Origin: Alphaproteobacteria bacterium | Lineage (GTDB): Bacteria; Pseudomonadota; Alphaproteobacteria; Rhizobiales; Xanthobacteraceae | DNA length: 64,000 nt | Reading direction: 5' to 3' | NCBI GenBank assembly: GCA_016869215.1 | Contig: VGEP01000005.1 | Span: 62,001 to 126,000, forward strand | Program-made: the position numbers and the translations under genes | Notes under the pieces: generated by a model | What the model was told of the DNA's origin: nothing | Seen by the model: the letters and a program-made list of their open reading frames with translations, nothing else | The model's database searches: none | In this document: positions 9,058 through 16,572 of the stretch, one piece after another | Position numbering within the stretch: position 1 is the stretch's first letter | Layout: the number at the start of each line of letters is the position of its first letter

Positions 9058-9071
9058 GGGAGGGAGCCATC

Positions 9072-11270
9072 ATGAACTTCGTTCCAAAGATGAATCGCCG
9101 CTCCTTCGTCATCGGCACCGCTGCTGCAGGCGGCGGCCTCGCCATCGGGTTCGATCTGCCGTTCGGCTCCGGCACCGCGCAGGCCTCCGGCCTGACCGGC
9201 ACGGAAGTCGGCATCTGGGTTGCGCTCAAGCCCGACGATACCATCGTCGTCCGCGTCGCCCGCTCCGAGATGGGCCAGGGCACGATTACCGGACTTTGCC
9301 AGCTCGTGGTCGAGGAACTCGAAGGCGACTGGTCCAAGGTCACCTACGAATATCCGACACCCGGCGAGCACGTTAAGCGCAAGCGCGCCTGGCAGTCGTA
9401 CTCGACCGGCGGCAGCCGCGGCATCCGCGAGTCGCACCAGTACGTCCGCGAGGGCGGGGCTGCGGCGCGTTTGATGCTGCTGCAGGCGGCGGCCAACGAG
9501 TGGAAGGTTCCGGTCGACCAGCTCAAGGCCGAGAACAGCGTCATCACCGGCCCGGGCGGGAAACGCACCACCTACGGCAAGGTCGCCGAGGCCGCGTCCA
9601 AGCTGCCGGTGCCCGCGAAGCCTGCACTGAAGGATCCGAAGAACTGGAAGATCGTCGGCAAGCCGGTGAAGCGGCTCGACACCGCCGACAAGGTGACCGG
9701 CAAGCAGGTCTACGGCTTCGACCTCAAGCTGCCCGGAATGCTGACCGCGACGATCAAGGAATCTCCGGTATTCGGCGGCAAGGTGAAGAGCTTCGACGCC
9801 GCCAAGGTCGCGGGCATGAAGGGCGTCAAGAAGGTCCTGAAGGTCGGAGACACCGCCGTTGCCGTCGTGGCCGACACCTACTGGCAGGCCAAGACCGCGC
9901 TCGATGCGCTGCCGGTCGTGTGGGACGAAGGCCCGAACGCCAAGGTCTCCAGCGCCTCGATCGCCGACACGCTGAAGGCCGGCCTCGATGCGCCGCAAGC
10001 CTTCGTCGGCGCCCAGGCCGGCGACGCCAAGGCGGCCATCGCCGGCGCGGCGAAGAAGATCGAGGCGGTCTATTCGTATCCGTACCAGAACCACGTCTGC
10101 ATGGAGCCGATGAACGCCACCGCGCGTTACACGGCCGACAAGTGCGAGGTGTGGGTGCCGACGCAGGACGGCGAGGCGTCGTTTGCGGCTGTGATCGCCG
10201 CTTCGGGCCTGCCCGCCGAAAAATGCGAAGTCTACAAGATCAACCTCGGCGGCGGCTTCGGCCGGCGCGGCGCGTTCCAGGACTACGTGCACCAGGCGGT
10301 GCGGATCGCCAAGGAGATGCCCGGCACGCCGGTCAAGCTCCTGTGGTCGCGCGAGGAGGACATGGCGCAGGGCCGATTCCACCCGACCATGCAGTGCAAG
10401 CTCGTCGGCTCGTTCGACAAGGACAACAACCTCACCGGCCTGCACATGCGGCTGTCGGGGCAGTCGATCCTTGCCGCAGTGCGTCCGGCGATCGTCGAAG
10501 CGCAGAAGGGCCGCGACCCGCTGGTGTTCCAGGGGGTGGCTGACGCGTCCGTGCTCGGCGAGCACTCGCTCGGCTACACGTTCCCGAACGTGCTGATTGA
10601 CCACGCCATGCGCAACCCGCACGTCCCGCCGGGCTTCTGGCGCGGCGTGAACATCAACCAGAACTGCATCTTCATGGAGTGCTTCATCGACGAACTGGCC
10701 CATGCTGCGGGCCAGGATGCGCTGGCGTTCCGCCGCAAGCTCATGGAAAAGCACCCGCGCAACCTTGCGGTGCTCAATGCGGTGGCCGAGAAGATTGGCT
10801 GGGGCAAGCCGGCCCCGCAGGGGCGGTTCTACGGCCTGTCGCAGATGAAGGCCTTCAACGCCTACGTGGCGGCGGCGGCCGAGATTTCGGTGACCGGCGG
10901 CAACAAGCTGAAGGTCCACCGCATCGTCGCGGCGACCGACCCGACCTACGCCGTCAACCCGGCGCAGATCGACCGGCAGGTCTCGGGCTCGTTCGTGTAC
11001 GGACTGTCGGCCATGGCCTGGCAGGAATGCTCGGTCAAGGACGGCCGCATCGCCGAACTCAACTTCGACACCTACAACTCGATGCGGATCGCCCAGATGC
11101 CGAAGGTCGAGTCGATCGTCATGCCGTCGGGCGGCAGCGGGCCGTGGGGCGGCATCGGCGAGCCCACGATCTGCGTGGCAGCACCGGCGGTGATGAACGC
11201 GTTCTTCCGCGCGACCGGGCGGCGTATCCGCACGTTCCCGCTGAAGAACCACGGCATCGAGCTGGTTTAG
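9072..11270 (+). CDS. Tat-exported molybdopterin-binding subunit (IorB type)
   Basis: A 732-residue large subunit of the IorB/aldehyde-dehydrogenase-like branch of the xanthine oxidase family. It begins MNFVPKMNRRSFVIGTAAAG, a twin-arginine signal followed by a short hydrophobic stretch, so the enzyme is exported folded with its partner. The molybdopterin motifs NLGGGFGRRGAFQDY and the catalytic Glu in GGIGEPT (Glu697) are present; FWRGVNINQN is in place of the usual form-I/II loop. Substrates in this branch include N-heterocycles, aldehydes and alcohols. No FAD subunit is encoded, which implies a cytochrome c or similar acceptor in the periplasm. A strong terminator follows at once, but the next operon encodes c-type cytochromes. 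Confidence 0.92.
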   Translation: MNFVPKMNRRSFVIGTAAAGGGLAIGFDLPFGSGTAQASGLTGTEVGIWVALKPDDTIVVRVARSEMGQGTITGLCQLVVEELEGDWSKVTYEYPTPGEHVKRKRAWQSYSTGGSRGIRESHQYVREGGAAARLMLLQAAANEWKVPVDQLKAENSVITGPGGKRTTYGKVAEAASKLPVPAKPALKDPKNWKIVGKPVKRLDTADKVTGKQVYGFDLKLPGMLTATIKESPVFGGKVKSFDAAKVAGMKGVKKVLKVGDTAVAVVADTYWQAKTALDALPVVWDEGPNAKVSSASIADTLKAGLDAPQAFVGAQAGDAKAAIAGAAKKIEAVYSYPYQNHVCMEPMNATARYTADKCEVWVPTQDGEASFAAVIAASGLPAEKCEVYKINLGGGFGRRGAFQDYVHQAVRIAKEMPGTPVKLLWSREEDMAQGRFHPTMQCKLVGSFDKDNNLTGLHMRLSGQSILAAVRPAIVEAQKGRDPLVFQGVADASVLGEHSLGYTFPNVLIDHAMRNPHVPPGFWRGVNINQNCIFMECFIDELAHAAGQDALAFRRKLMEKHPRNLAVLNAVAEKIGWGKPAPQGRFYGLSQMKAFNAYVAAAAEISVTGGNKLKVHRIVAATDPTYAVNPAQIDRQVSGSFVYGLSAMAWQECSVKDGRIAELNFDTYNSMRIAQMPKVESIVMPSGGSGPWGGIGEPTICVAAPAVMNAFFRATGRRIRTFPLKNHGIELV

Positions 11271-11283
11271 CTCTGTGTCGATC

Positions 11284-11320
11284 AGGCGCGGCGGCTCACC
11301 TAGCCGCCGCGCCTTCTTTT
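11284..11320 (+). terminator. strong intrinsic terminator
   Basis: A perfect 13-base-pair stem, AGGCGCGGCGGCT (11284-11296) with AGCCGCCGCGCCT (11302-11314), a five-base CACCT loop and then TCTTTT. It lies 14 bases after the stop codon of the molybdenum hydroxylase large subunit and ends about 50 bases before the next start codon. Confidence 0.9.
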
Positions 11321-11371
11321 CTCTCCGTCCTTCCGGAGCAGCGCGCTCCGTGTAACCCCGGAGAGTCCGCG
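11321..11371 (+). promoter_or_regulatory. structured leader that can mask the ribosome binding site of the Sox-type operon
   Basis: CTCTCCG at 11321-11327 is complementary to CGGAGAG at 11359-11365, and the latter contains the GGAG Shine-Dalgarno of the gene starting at 11372. Inside it sits a second hairpin, CGGAGC (11334-11339) with GCTCCG (11345-11350). The pairing is seen in sequence; a role in translation control is inference. Confidence 0.45.
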
Positions 11372-12652
11372 ATGTCTCGCGCTGCCATCGACCGCCGCCG
11401 CTTCTTGGCCTCGGCTGCGGCCGCCGGGACGGCGGCGTCGTTTCCCACGCCCGCCGTTTCGCAGAAGGCCGGTCCTTCGCTCGCGGTGATCGGCGGCGGT
11501 TTCGGCGGCGTGGCCTGCGCGCGGGTGCTGCGCAAGGCCATTGCCAACGCCACCGTAACGCTGGTCGAGGCCAACGCGACCTACACCGCGCCGCCGCTAA
11601 GCAACGCAGCCATCGCAGGAATCTATCCGCTGGACCATCAGCGGTTCGGCTACGACGGCGTTCGCAAAACCGGCGTCGCCGTCGCGCTGTCGGCCGCCAC
11701 CGCCGTCGACCCCGGGAAGCGGACGGTGACGCTCGCGAACGGCACGCAGCTCGCCTACGACCGCCTGGTGATCTCGCCCGGCGTCGCCATGCGATGGAAC
11801 GCCATCCCCGGCTACGACCGCAGGGCGGCGGAGGCCATGCCGCATGCCTGGAACGACGGCGGGCAGGTCGGGTTGCTGCGGAAGCAGATCGAAGCGATGG
11901 ATGACGGCGGCACGGTCGTCGTCTCGGCGCCGGTCAACCCCGCGCGCTGTCCGCCCGCTCCCTACGAGCGCGCAAGTCTGATCGCGCATTATCTGAAGAC
12001 GCACAAGCCGCGCTCCAAGGTGATTGTGCTCGACGCCAAGGACGGCTTCACCATGCAGCGGCTGTTCCAGGCGGCCTGGAAGGAGCTCTATCCCGGCATG
12101 ATCGAGTGGATTCCGCCGTCGAGCGGCGGCTCGCTCGCGTCGGTCGACGCCGAAACGCGCACGATCAGCACCGATTTCGATAAGTACAAGGCCGCGGTCG
12201 CCAGCATCATCCCGCCGCAGACGGCGGGACACGCCGCCGAGCTCGCCGGCGTCGCCGACCGCACCGGCTGGTGTCCGGTCGATCCGATGACGTTCGAATC
12301 CAAACTTGTGTCCGGGGTTCACGTGATCGGCGACGCGGCCATCGCGGGCGCCATGCCGCGCTCGGCTTCGGCCGCGCAATCGCAGGCAACGATCTGCGCG
12401 CAGGCCATCGCGGCGCTGCTCGCAGGCCGGCAACCGGCGCAGCCGACGCTCAGCAGTTCGTGCTACAGCCTGATCGCGCCGGACTACGCCATTTCGCAGC
12501 GCGGGAAGTACCGCCCGGTGGACGGCCAGTATGCCGAGGCGGACGGCGGCCTGATCGTCAGCCCGCTCGATGCGCCGCGCTCCGTCCGCAAACGGGAAGC
12601 CAACGAGGCCGAGGCGTGGTATCGCGCCATCACCGGCGAGGTGTTCGGATGA
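11372..12652 (+). CDS. flavocytochrome c sulfide dehydrogenase-type flavoprotein (FccB/SoxF-like)
   Basis: A 426-residue FAD oxidoreductase of the flavocytochrome c/SoxF family. It opens with a twin-arginine signal (DRRRFLASAAAAG), then the dinucleotide-binding VIGGGFGGVACARVL. Both cysteines of the redox-active disulfide of this family are present: Cys193 in ARCPPAPYER and Cys301 in GWCPVDPMTFES, followed by HVIGDAAIAGAMPRSAS. In known enzymes the protein oxidises sulfide and passes electrons to a partner c-type cytochrome. The next gene overlaps it by four bases and encodes SoxX, a monoheme cytochrome c, while the usual SoxE partner is absent. Periplasmic. The start at 11372 is fixed by the Tat signal and a GGAGAG ribosome binding site. 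Confidence 0.9.
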   Translation: MSRAAIDRRRFLASAAAAGTAASFPTPAVSQKAGPSLAVIGGGFGGVACARVLRKAIANATVTLVEANATYTAPPLSNAAIAGIYPLDHQRFGYDGVRKTGVAVALSAATAVDPGKRTVTLANGTQLAYDRLVISPGVAMRWNAIPGYDRRAAEAMPHAWNDGGQVGLLRKQIEAMDDGGTVVVSAPVNPARCPPAPYERASLIAHYLKTHKPRSKVIVLDAKDGFTMQRLFQAAWKELYPGMIEWIPPSSGGSLASVDAETRTISTDFDKYKAAVASIIPPQTAGHAAELAGVADRTGWCPVDPMTFESKLVSGVHVIGDAAIAGAMPRSASAAQSQATICAQAIAALLAGRQPAQPTLSSSCYSLIAPDYAISQRGKYRPVDGQYAEADGGLIVSPLDAPRSVRKREANEAEAWYRAITGEVFG

Positions 12653-13095
12653 ACGGCCGGCTGGCCCTCGCGCTCGCGCTTGCAGCCTTCAACGCTGCGT
12701 CGAGCCAGGCGCAGTCCGGCCTTGTGCCTTATCAGGTCGTGGGCGACGCCATTCCGCGGTCGCTGACCGGCGCGCCCGGCGATCCGGCGCGCGGCCGCGC
12801 CATCGTGACCCGGCGCGAGTACACCTGCCTGCTCTGCCACTCTGGGCCGTTTCCGGAGGAGCGGTTCCAGGGCAACCTCGCGACCGACATGCGGGGCGCG
12901 GGCGCCCGCTGGACGCCGGGGGAACTGCGGCTGCGGCTGGTTGACGCCACCCGCCTCAATCCGGCTACGATCATGCCGCCCTTTTACCGGGCGGACGGCC
13001 TGAATCGCGTCGGCCCGGCGTGGCGGGGCAAGCCGATCCTGACCGCCGAGCAGATCGAGGATGTGGTGGCGTTCCTTTCAACATTGCGCGATTGA
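12649..13095 (+). CDS. soxX: SoxX, monoheme cytochrome c subunit
   Basis: A 148-residue periplasmic cytochrome with an N-terminal signal (MNGRLALALALAAFNAASSQ, cleavage after AQA-type site). The heme motif CLLCH is at residues 60-64 and the distal ligand is probably Met109 in TIMPPFYR, a typical SoxX arrangement. With SoxA it forms the SoxXA complex that attaches sulfur substrates oxidatively to the SoxY cysteine. Unusually it is placed directly behind, and overlapping with, a flavocytochrome-type flavoprotein gene, so it could also take electrons from that enzyme. Length and motifs are normal for the family. Confidence 0.9.
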   Translation: MNGRLALALALAAFNAASSQAQSGLVPYQVVGDAIPRSLTGAPGDPARGRAIVTRREYTCLLCHSGPFPEERFQGNLATDMRGAGARWTPGELRLRLVDATRLNPATIMPPFYRADGLNRVGPAWRGKPILTAEQIEDVVAFLSTLRD

Positions 13096-13157
13096 CGGGC
13101 AAGCACCGCGACCGGCGTTGCGGGTTCGGGTAGAATAAACTGAAAGTCGGAGCTGCG

Positions 13158-13631
13158 ATGGGCGAACGGCTGACAGGGCGATCCAATCGCCGCCAGTTCC
13201 TGGCGGCGGCAGGCGGCGCCGCGCTGGCGCTGACCGTGCGGCCCGCTTCGGCGACGCCCGCCGCGATGACGCTCGCCATCCGCAAGGTCGCCGGCGAATC
13301 CGAGATCAAGCCCGGCAAGGTCAAGATCGACATGCCGCCGCTGGTCGAGAACGGCAACGCCGTGACCATGACCGTGTCGGTCGACAGCCCGATGACCGCG
13401 GCCGATCACGTCAAGTCGATCCACGTCTTCACCGAAAGGAATCCGCAACCGAACGTCATCGACGTTTCGCTCGGGCCGCGCGCCGGCCGCGCCAGCATCA
13501 CAACCCGCATCCGGCTCGCCGACACCCAGAAGATCACCGCGATTGCGCAATTGTCGGACGGCTCGTTCTGGTCCGACAGCATCGAGGTCATCATTACGCT
13601 CGGCGCCTGTCTCGAGGATAATTTGATCTGA
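13158..13631 (+). CDS. soxY: SoxY-like sulfur carrier with atypical C-terminal arm
   Basis: A 157-residue exported carrier protein with a twin-arginine-like signal (SNRRQFLAAAGGAALAL). The Ig-like SoxY core is recognisable (VKIDMPPLVENGNAVTMTV, SPMTAADHVKSIHVF). In classical SoxY the protein ends in GGCGG, whose cysteine carries the sulfur intermediates on a flexible arm. Here the end is LGACLEDNLI: one cysteine is kept (Cys151), but the glycines around it are mostly replaced and six residues follow. I recall a SoxY-related group with an AACIE-like arm, which this resembles. It shares its last base with the ATG of soxZ. It is therefore a carrier, but its cargo and the enzymes working on it may differ from thiosulfate oxidation. 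Confidence 0.85.
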   Translation: MGERLTGRSNRRQFLAAAGGAALALTVRPASATPAAMTLAIRKVAGESEIKPGKVKIDMPPLVENGNAVTMTVSVDSPMTAADHVKSIHVFTERNPQPNVIDVSLGPRAGRASITTRIRLADTQKITAIAQLSDGSFWSDSIEVIITLGACLEDNLI

Positions 13632-13951
13632 TGGCACGCACGCTGATTAACGTTCCAGCCAAGGCCAAGCGCGGCGAGATCATCGCGATCAAGACGCTGA
13701 TCTCGCACACCATGGAGACGGGGTTCCGGCACACCAACCTCGGCGTCCGGATCCCGCGCGACATCATCGACACGCTGATTTGCACCTACAACGGCGAGGA
13801 AATCTTCCGCACCAGGCTGCATCCCGCCATCGCCGCGAATCCCTTTGTCACGTTCCACACCGTCGCGACGGAGAGCGGGACGATTGGCTTCAGGTGGACC
13901 GGAGACAAAGGCTTCTCCGCCACGGCGTCGGCGAAAATCACGGTCGAATGA
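13631..13951 (+). CDS. soxZ: SoxZ, partner of the sulfur carrier
   Basis: A 106-residue Ig-fold protein that forms the SoxYZ heterodimer. The sequence is typical: RGEIIAIKTLISHTMETGFR near the N-terminus, IDTLICTYNGEEIFR, and the C-terminal FRWTGDKGFSATASAKITVE. Like other SoxZ proteins it has no signal peptide of its own; it is carried out by SoxY through the Tat system. Its start overlaps the stop of soxY (TGATG), and its own stop overlaps the start of soxA (ATGA), indicating tight translational coupling and a fixed stoichiometry. Confidence 0.93.
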   Translation: MARTLINVPAKAKRGEIIAIKTLISHTMETGFRHTNLGVRIPRDIIDTLICTYNGEEIFRTRLHPAIAANPFVTFHTVATESGTIGFRWTGDKGFSATASAKITVE

Positions 13952-14748
13952 ACCCGCGCGCGCTGCGCCTGCGGCCGGCGCTCATCCTCGCCATTGCATC
14001 CGCTGCCGCCTTTGCCGTCGCGCTTGCACGCGCGGAAATCCCGCTCGAACAGCGCCGCTCCAGCTACGCCGACATGAGCCGCGACAACAAGGCGATGCAG
14101 GACGACGACACCAGCAATCCCGGGATGCTGTCCGTGCTCGACGGCGAAGCGCTGTGGTCGGAGAAGGCCGGTGCGGCCAACCGCGCCTGCGCCGACTGCC
14201 ACGGCGACGCCAAGAGCGGCATGAAGGGCGTCGCCGCGCGCCATCCCGCCTTCGACGCCAGGCTCGGCCGGCCGGTCAATCTCGATCAGCGCATCAACAT
14301 CTGCCGCAGCGAGCGTCAGCAGGCCGCACCGTTTGCGCTCGAAAGCAAGGACATGCTCGCGATGTCGGCGTTCGTCGCGCATCAGTCGCGCGGCGAGCCG
14401 ATTGCGCCGCCGGACGACCCGCGGCTTGCGCCGCATCGCGAGGCCGGGCGCGCGCAGTACAACGCGCGGCAAGGCCAGCTCAACCTGTCATGCGGCCAGT
14501 GCCATGACGACAACTGGGGCAAAAGCCTCGCCGGCAACACCGTGCCGCAGGCCCACCCGACCGGCTATCCGATCTACCGCCTGGAGTGGCAAAGCCTCGG
14601 GTCGTTGCAACGGCGGCTTCGCAATTGCATGATCGGGATGCGTGCGGAAACGTATCCGTACGGCGCGTTGGAGTATGTGAATATGGAATTGTACCTGATG
14701 TGGCGGGCCCGCGGCATGAAGCTCGAAACGCCCGGTGTCCGCCCGTGA
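13948..14748 (+). CDS. soxA: SoxA, diheme cytochrome c subunit
   Basis: A 266-residue periplasmic cytochrome that forms SoxXA. A signal peptide is visible (residues 1-28, ending ALARAE). Two heme motifs are present, CADCH at residues 81-85 and CGQCH at 182-186, so this is the diheme form. The conserved C-terminal segment is kept: Cys227 in NCMIGMRAE, the expected cysteine-persulfide heme ligand and active site, then EYVNMELYLMWRARG. All residues expected for sulfur-carbon or sulfur-sulfur conjugation onto the SoxY cysteine thus look intact. Four-base overlaps with soxZ before and with the amidase gene after it. No soxB, soxC or soxD follows. Confidence 0.92.
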   Translation: MNPRALRLRPALILAIASAAAFAVALARAEIPLEQRRSSYADMSRDNKAMQDDDTSNPGMLSVLDGEALWSEKAGAANRACADCHGDAKSGMKGVAARHPAFDARLGRPVNLDQRINICRSERQQAAPFALESKDMLAMSAFVAHQSRGEPIAPPDDPRLAPHREAGRAQYNARQGQLNLSCGQCHDDNWGKSLAGNTVPQAHPTGYPIYRLEWQSLGSLQRRLRNCMIGMRAETYPYGALEYVNMELYLMWRARGMKLETPGVRP

Positions 14749-16121
14749 GCGGCACTTTCAAGCTTCGCGGCTACGTGGCGCTCGCCACCGAGCTGCGGTC
14801 GGGCCGGGCCACCCCGCGCACCTATCTCGAAGAGACGCTGCGGCGCATCGCGCAGATCGATCCCGGCATCGGCGCGTTCGTCAGCCTCAACCGCGACGGC
14901 GCGCGCAAGGCCGCCGACGCCTCGGGCGAACGCTGGCGCGCCGGCGGCCAGCTGTCGCCGATCGACGGCATGCCGATCGCGATCAAGGACATCATCGAGA
15001 CCGCCGACATGCCGACCGGCCAGGGGTCGCCGCTATTCGAGGGCGCGGAATCGAAGCGCGACTCCGCAAGCGTGCACGCGTTGCGCGAGGCCGGAGCCAT
15101 CGTGATCGGCAAGACCACGACCACCGAATTCGCCGCAAGCCATCCGTTCCACACCACCAAGAACCCGCACGATCCCAAACGCACGCCGGGCGGCTCATCG
15201 AGCGGCACGGCGGCCGCCGTGGGCGCTGGCATGGTGCCGGCCGGTCTCGGCACCCAGGTGGTCGGCTCGATCTTGCGGCCGGCAAGCTTCTGCGGCGCGG
15301 TCGGCTTCAAGCCGAGCGTCGGCGCCATCAACCGTTCGGGTTCGCACGACCACTTCAGCCAGAGCTGCCAGGGCGCGATCGGCGCTTCGCTCGCCGACGT
15401 CTGGGCGGTGATGCGCGCCATCGCCGACCGGACCGGCGGCGACCCCGGCTTCGTGGGTCTTATGGGCGACGTCAACTTCGGCGCGCCCGCAGCACCGAAG
15501 CGCATCGGCATTCTTGAAACCGGCGGCTGGGGCTCGGCCACCGACGGCGCGCGCCAGGCGTTCTCCGTCGTCCGGCGCAAACTCGGGCTTGCAGGCATCG
15601 AGGTGCGCGGCCGCGCCGACGACCCCGAGATCGACGAGGCCGAGCGCGCCATGGCCGACGCGCTGCCGCTGACGCAGGCCATCAACGCCTGGGAGGGCCG
15701 CTGGCCGCTGAACACATACGCCGACCGCGACGCCGGGAAGCTCAGCGCACCGGCGCGGGAGCGGCTGCGCACCGCCGAGGCGATGTCACAGACCGAGTAT
15801 GGCGAGTTGCTGGCGCGCCGGGCCGCGGTGCGCGCGGCTTTCGAAAAGGCCGCGAGCCGCTACGACGCCTTTGTTACGCTCGGCGCCTGCGGCGCGGCAC
15901 CCGTCGGCCTGGGTTCGACCGGCAACACGATCATGAACGTAGCCGCCTCGCTGCTCGGATGCCCGGCAATCACCGTGCCGATCTTGACCGACGAGGGCCT
16001 GCCGCTCGGCTTGCAATTCTTAGGGACCATGAGCGGCGACGCGGCGCTGTTCGAAACCGCGGCATGGGCGACCGCGGCCGTGTTCGACCGGAAGGATCTG
16101 GTGGGCGCGGCGGCGGGGTGA
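14745..16121 (+). CDS. amidase signature family hydrolase
   Basis: A 458-residue amidase of the Ser-cisSer-Lys type. The catalytic Lys is in IAIKDIIETADMPTG, and the Gly/Ser-rich signature GGSSSGTAAAVGAGMVPAGL contains the two serines; GSILRPASFCGAVGFKPS follows as usual. It hydrolyses an amide or related ester bond; the substrate is unknown. A GTG start at 14745 is preferred because it overlaps the soxA stop codon (GTGA) and gives the normal N-terminus. Being the last gene of a coupled operon with SoxXYZA is unusual for an amidase and suggests that the operon's substrate has an amide, or that amide hydrolysis releases the compound loaded on SoxY. No signal peptide, so cytoplasmic. Confidence 0.9.
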   Translation: MSGTFKLRGYVALATELRSGRATPRTYLEETLRRIAQIDPGIGAFVSLNRDGARKAADASGERWRAGGQLSPIDGMPIAIKDIIETADMPTGQGSPLFEGAESKRDSASVHALREAGAIVIGKTTTTEFAASHPFHTTKNPHDPKRTPGGSSSGTAAAVGAGMVPAGLGTQVVGSILRPASFCGAVGFKPSVGAINRSGSHDHFSQSCQGAIGASLADVWAVMRAIADRTGGDPGFVGLMGDVNFGAPAAPKRIGILETGGWGSATDGARQAFSVVRRKLGLAGIEVRGRADDPEIDEAERAMADALPLTQAINAWEGRWPLNTYADRDAGKLSAPARERLRTAEAMSQTEYGELLARRAAVRAAFEKAASRYDAFVTLGACGAAPVGLGSTGNTIMNVAASLLGCPAITVPILTDEGLPLGLQFLGTMSGDAALFETAAWATAAVFDRKDLVGAAAG

Positions 16122-16154
16122 GCCTGCCGCCTACGCAGTCGCTGCCACAGCGTT

Positions 16155-16199
16155 CCTTCCCCCGCTTGTCGGGGAGGAAAGGGGTAAGTCGGGGGAAGG
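16155..16199. repeat. palindromic intergenic element after the amidase gene
   Basis: CCTTCCCCCG (16155-16164) and CGGGGGAAGG (16190-16199) form a perfect ten-base inverted repeat around a 25-base loop. It lies 33 bases downstream of the amidase stop and could end that transcript, although no T-run follows. Confidence 0.55.
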
Positions 16200-16318
16200 A
16201 TGACACTGCATTAACCCCGATACTACAAGGCTTTTTCGCATTCTGGGCATGCCTGACTCTGTGACTGACAACGGAAGTTCCCATACGTACCGAGTCCGCG
16301 CGGCAACTCTTGCGGCGC

Positions 16319-16483
16319 TTAGAAATGTACGAAGCCAATTGGCCCTATTGCGGGCGGACTTTCGAGAAGTGATTTCCGCTCCGCAGGCGCGAGCCGTGTA
16401 AGGACGAAGCCTAAAGCGAACGCGGCAACGGTGAAAATAATCACGAGAGTGATTGCGAGAGAAATCTTCTCAACGTCGGTCAT
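16319..16483 (-). CDS. small single-span membrane protein, unknown
   Basis: A 54-residue open frame on the minus strand starting MTDVEKISLAITLVIIFTVA and ending in FVHF. It has one clear transmembrane segment (about residues 9-29), a short acidic N-terminus and a charged juxtamembrane stretch (TRLAPAERKS), the pattern of a genuine bitopic membrane microprotein. It lies 89 bases downstream of the secreted unknown gene on the same strand. No family recognised. The local base composition is less GC-rich than elsewhere. The ribosome binding site is weak, so existence as an expressed gene is only likely, not certain. Confidence 0.45.
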   Translation of the reverse strand: MTDVEKISLAITLVIIFTVAAFALGFVLTRLAPAERKSLLESPPAIGPIGFVHF

Positions 16484-16572
16484 AAGAAATCTCACTTTGC
16501 CGCGCTCAGCGGCGTCATATCGGTCGAATCACTTCTAGTAAAACTCTCAACCGAATTTGGCCGAATGATGGA

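Noticed and set aside
8895..9071. Upstream extension of the molybdopterin subunit into the 2Fe-2S gene
   Set aside because: The extension is a frame-shifted reading of the 2Fe-2S gene; the Tat signal at 9072 defines the start.
12271..12648. Upstream extension of soxX
   Set aside because: Would read through the flavoprotein gene in another frame; the signal peptide starts at 12649 in an ATGA overlap.
13158..13951. A soxY-soxZ fusion or frameshift
   Set aside because: The two genes overlap by one base (TGATG), a usual coupling arrangement; both proteins are full length.
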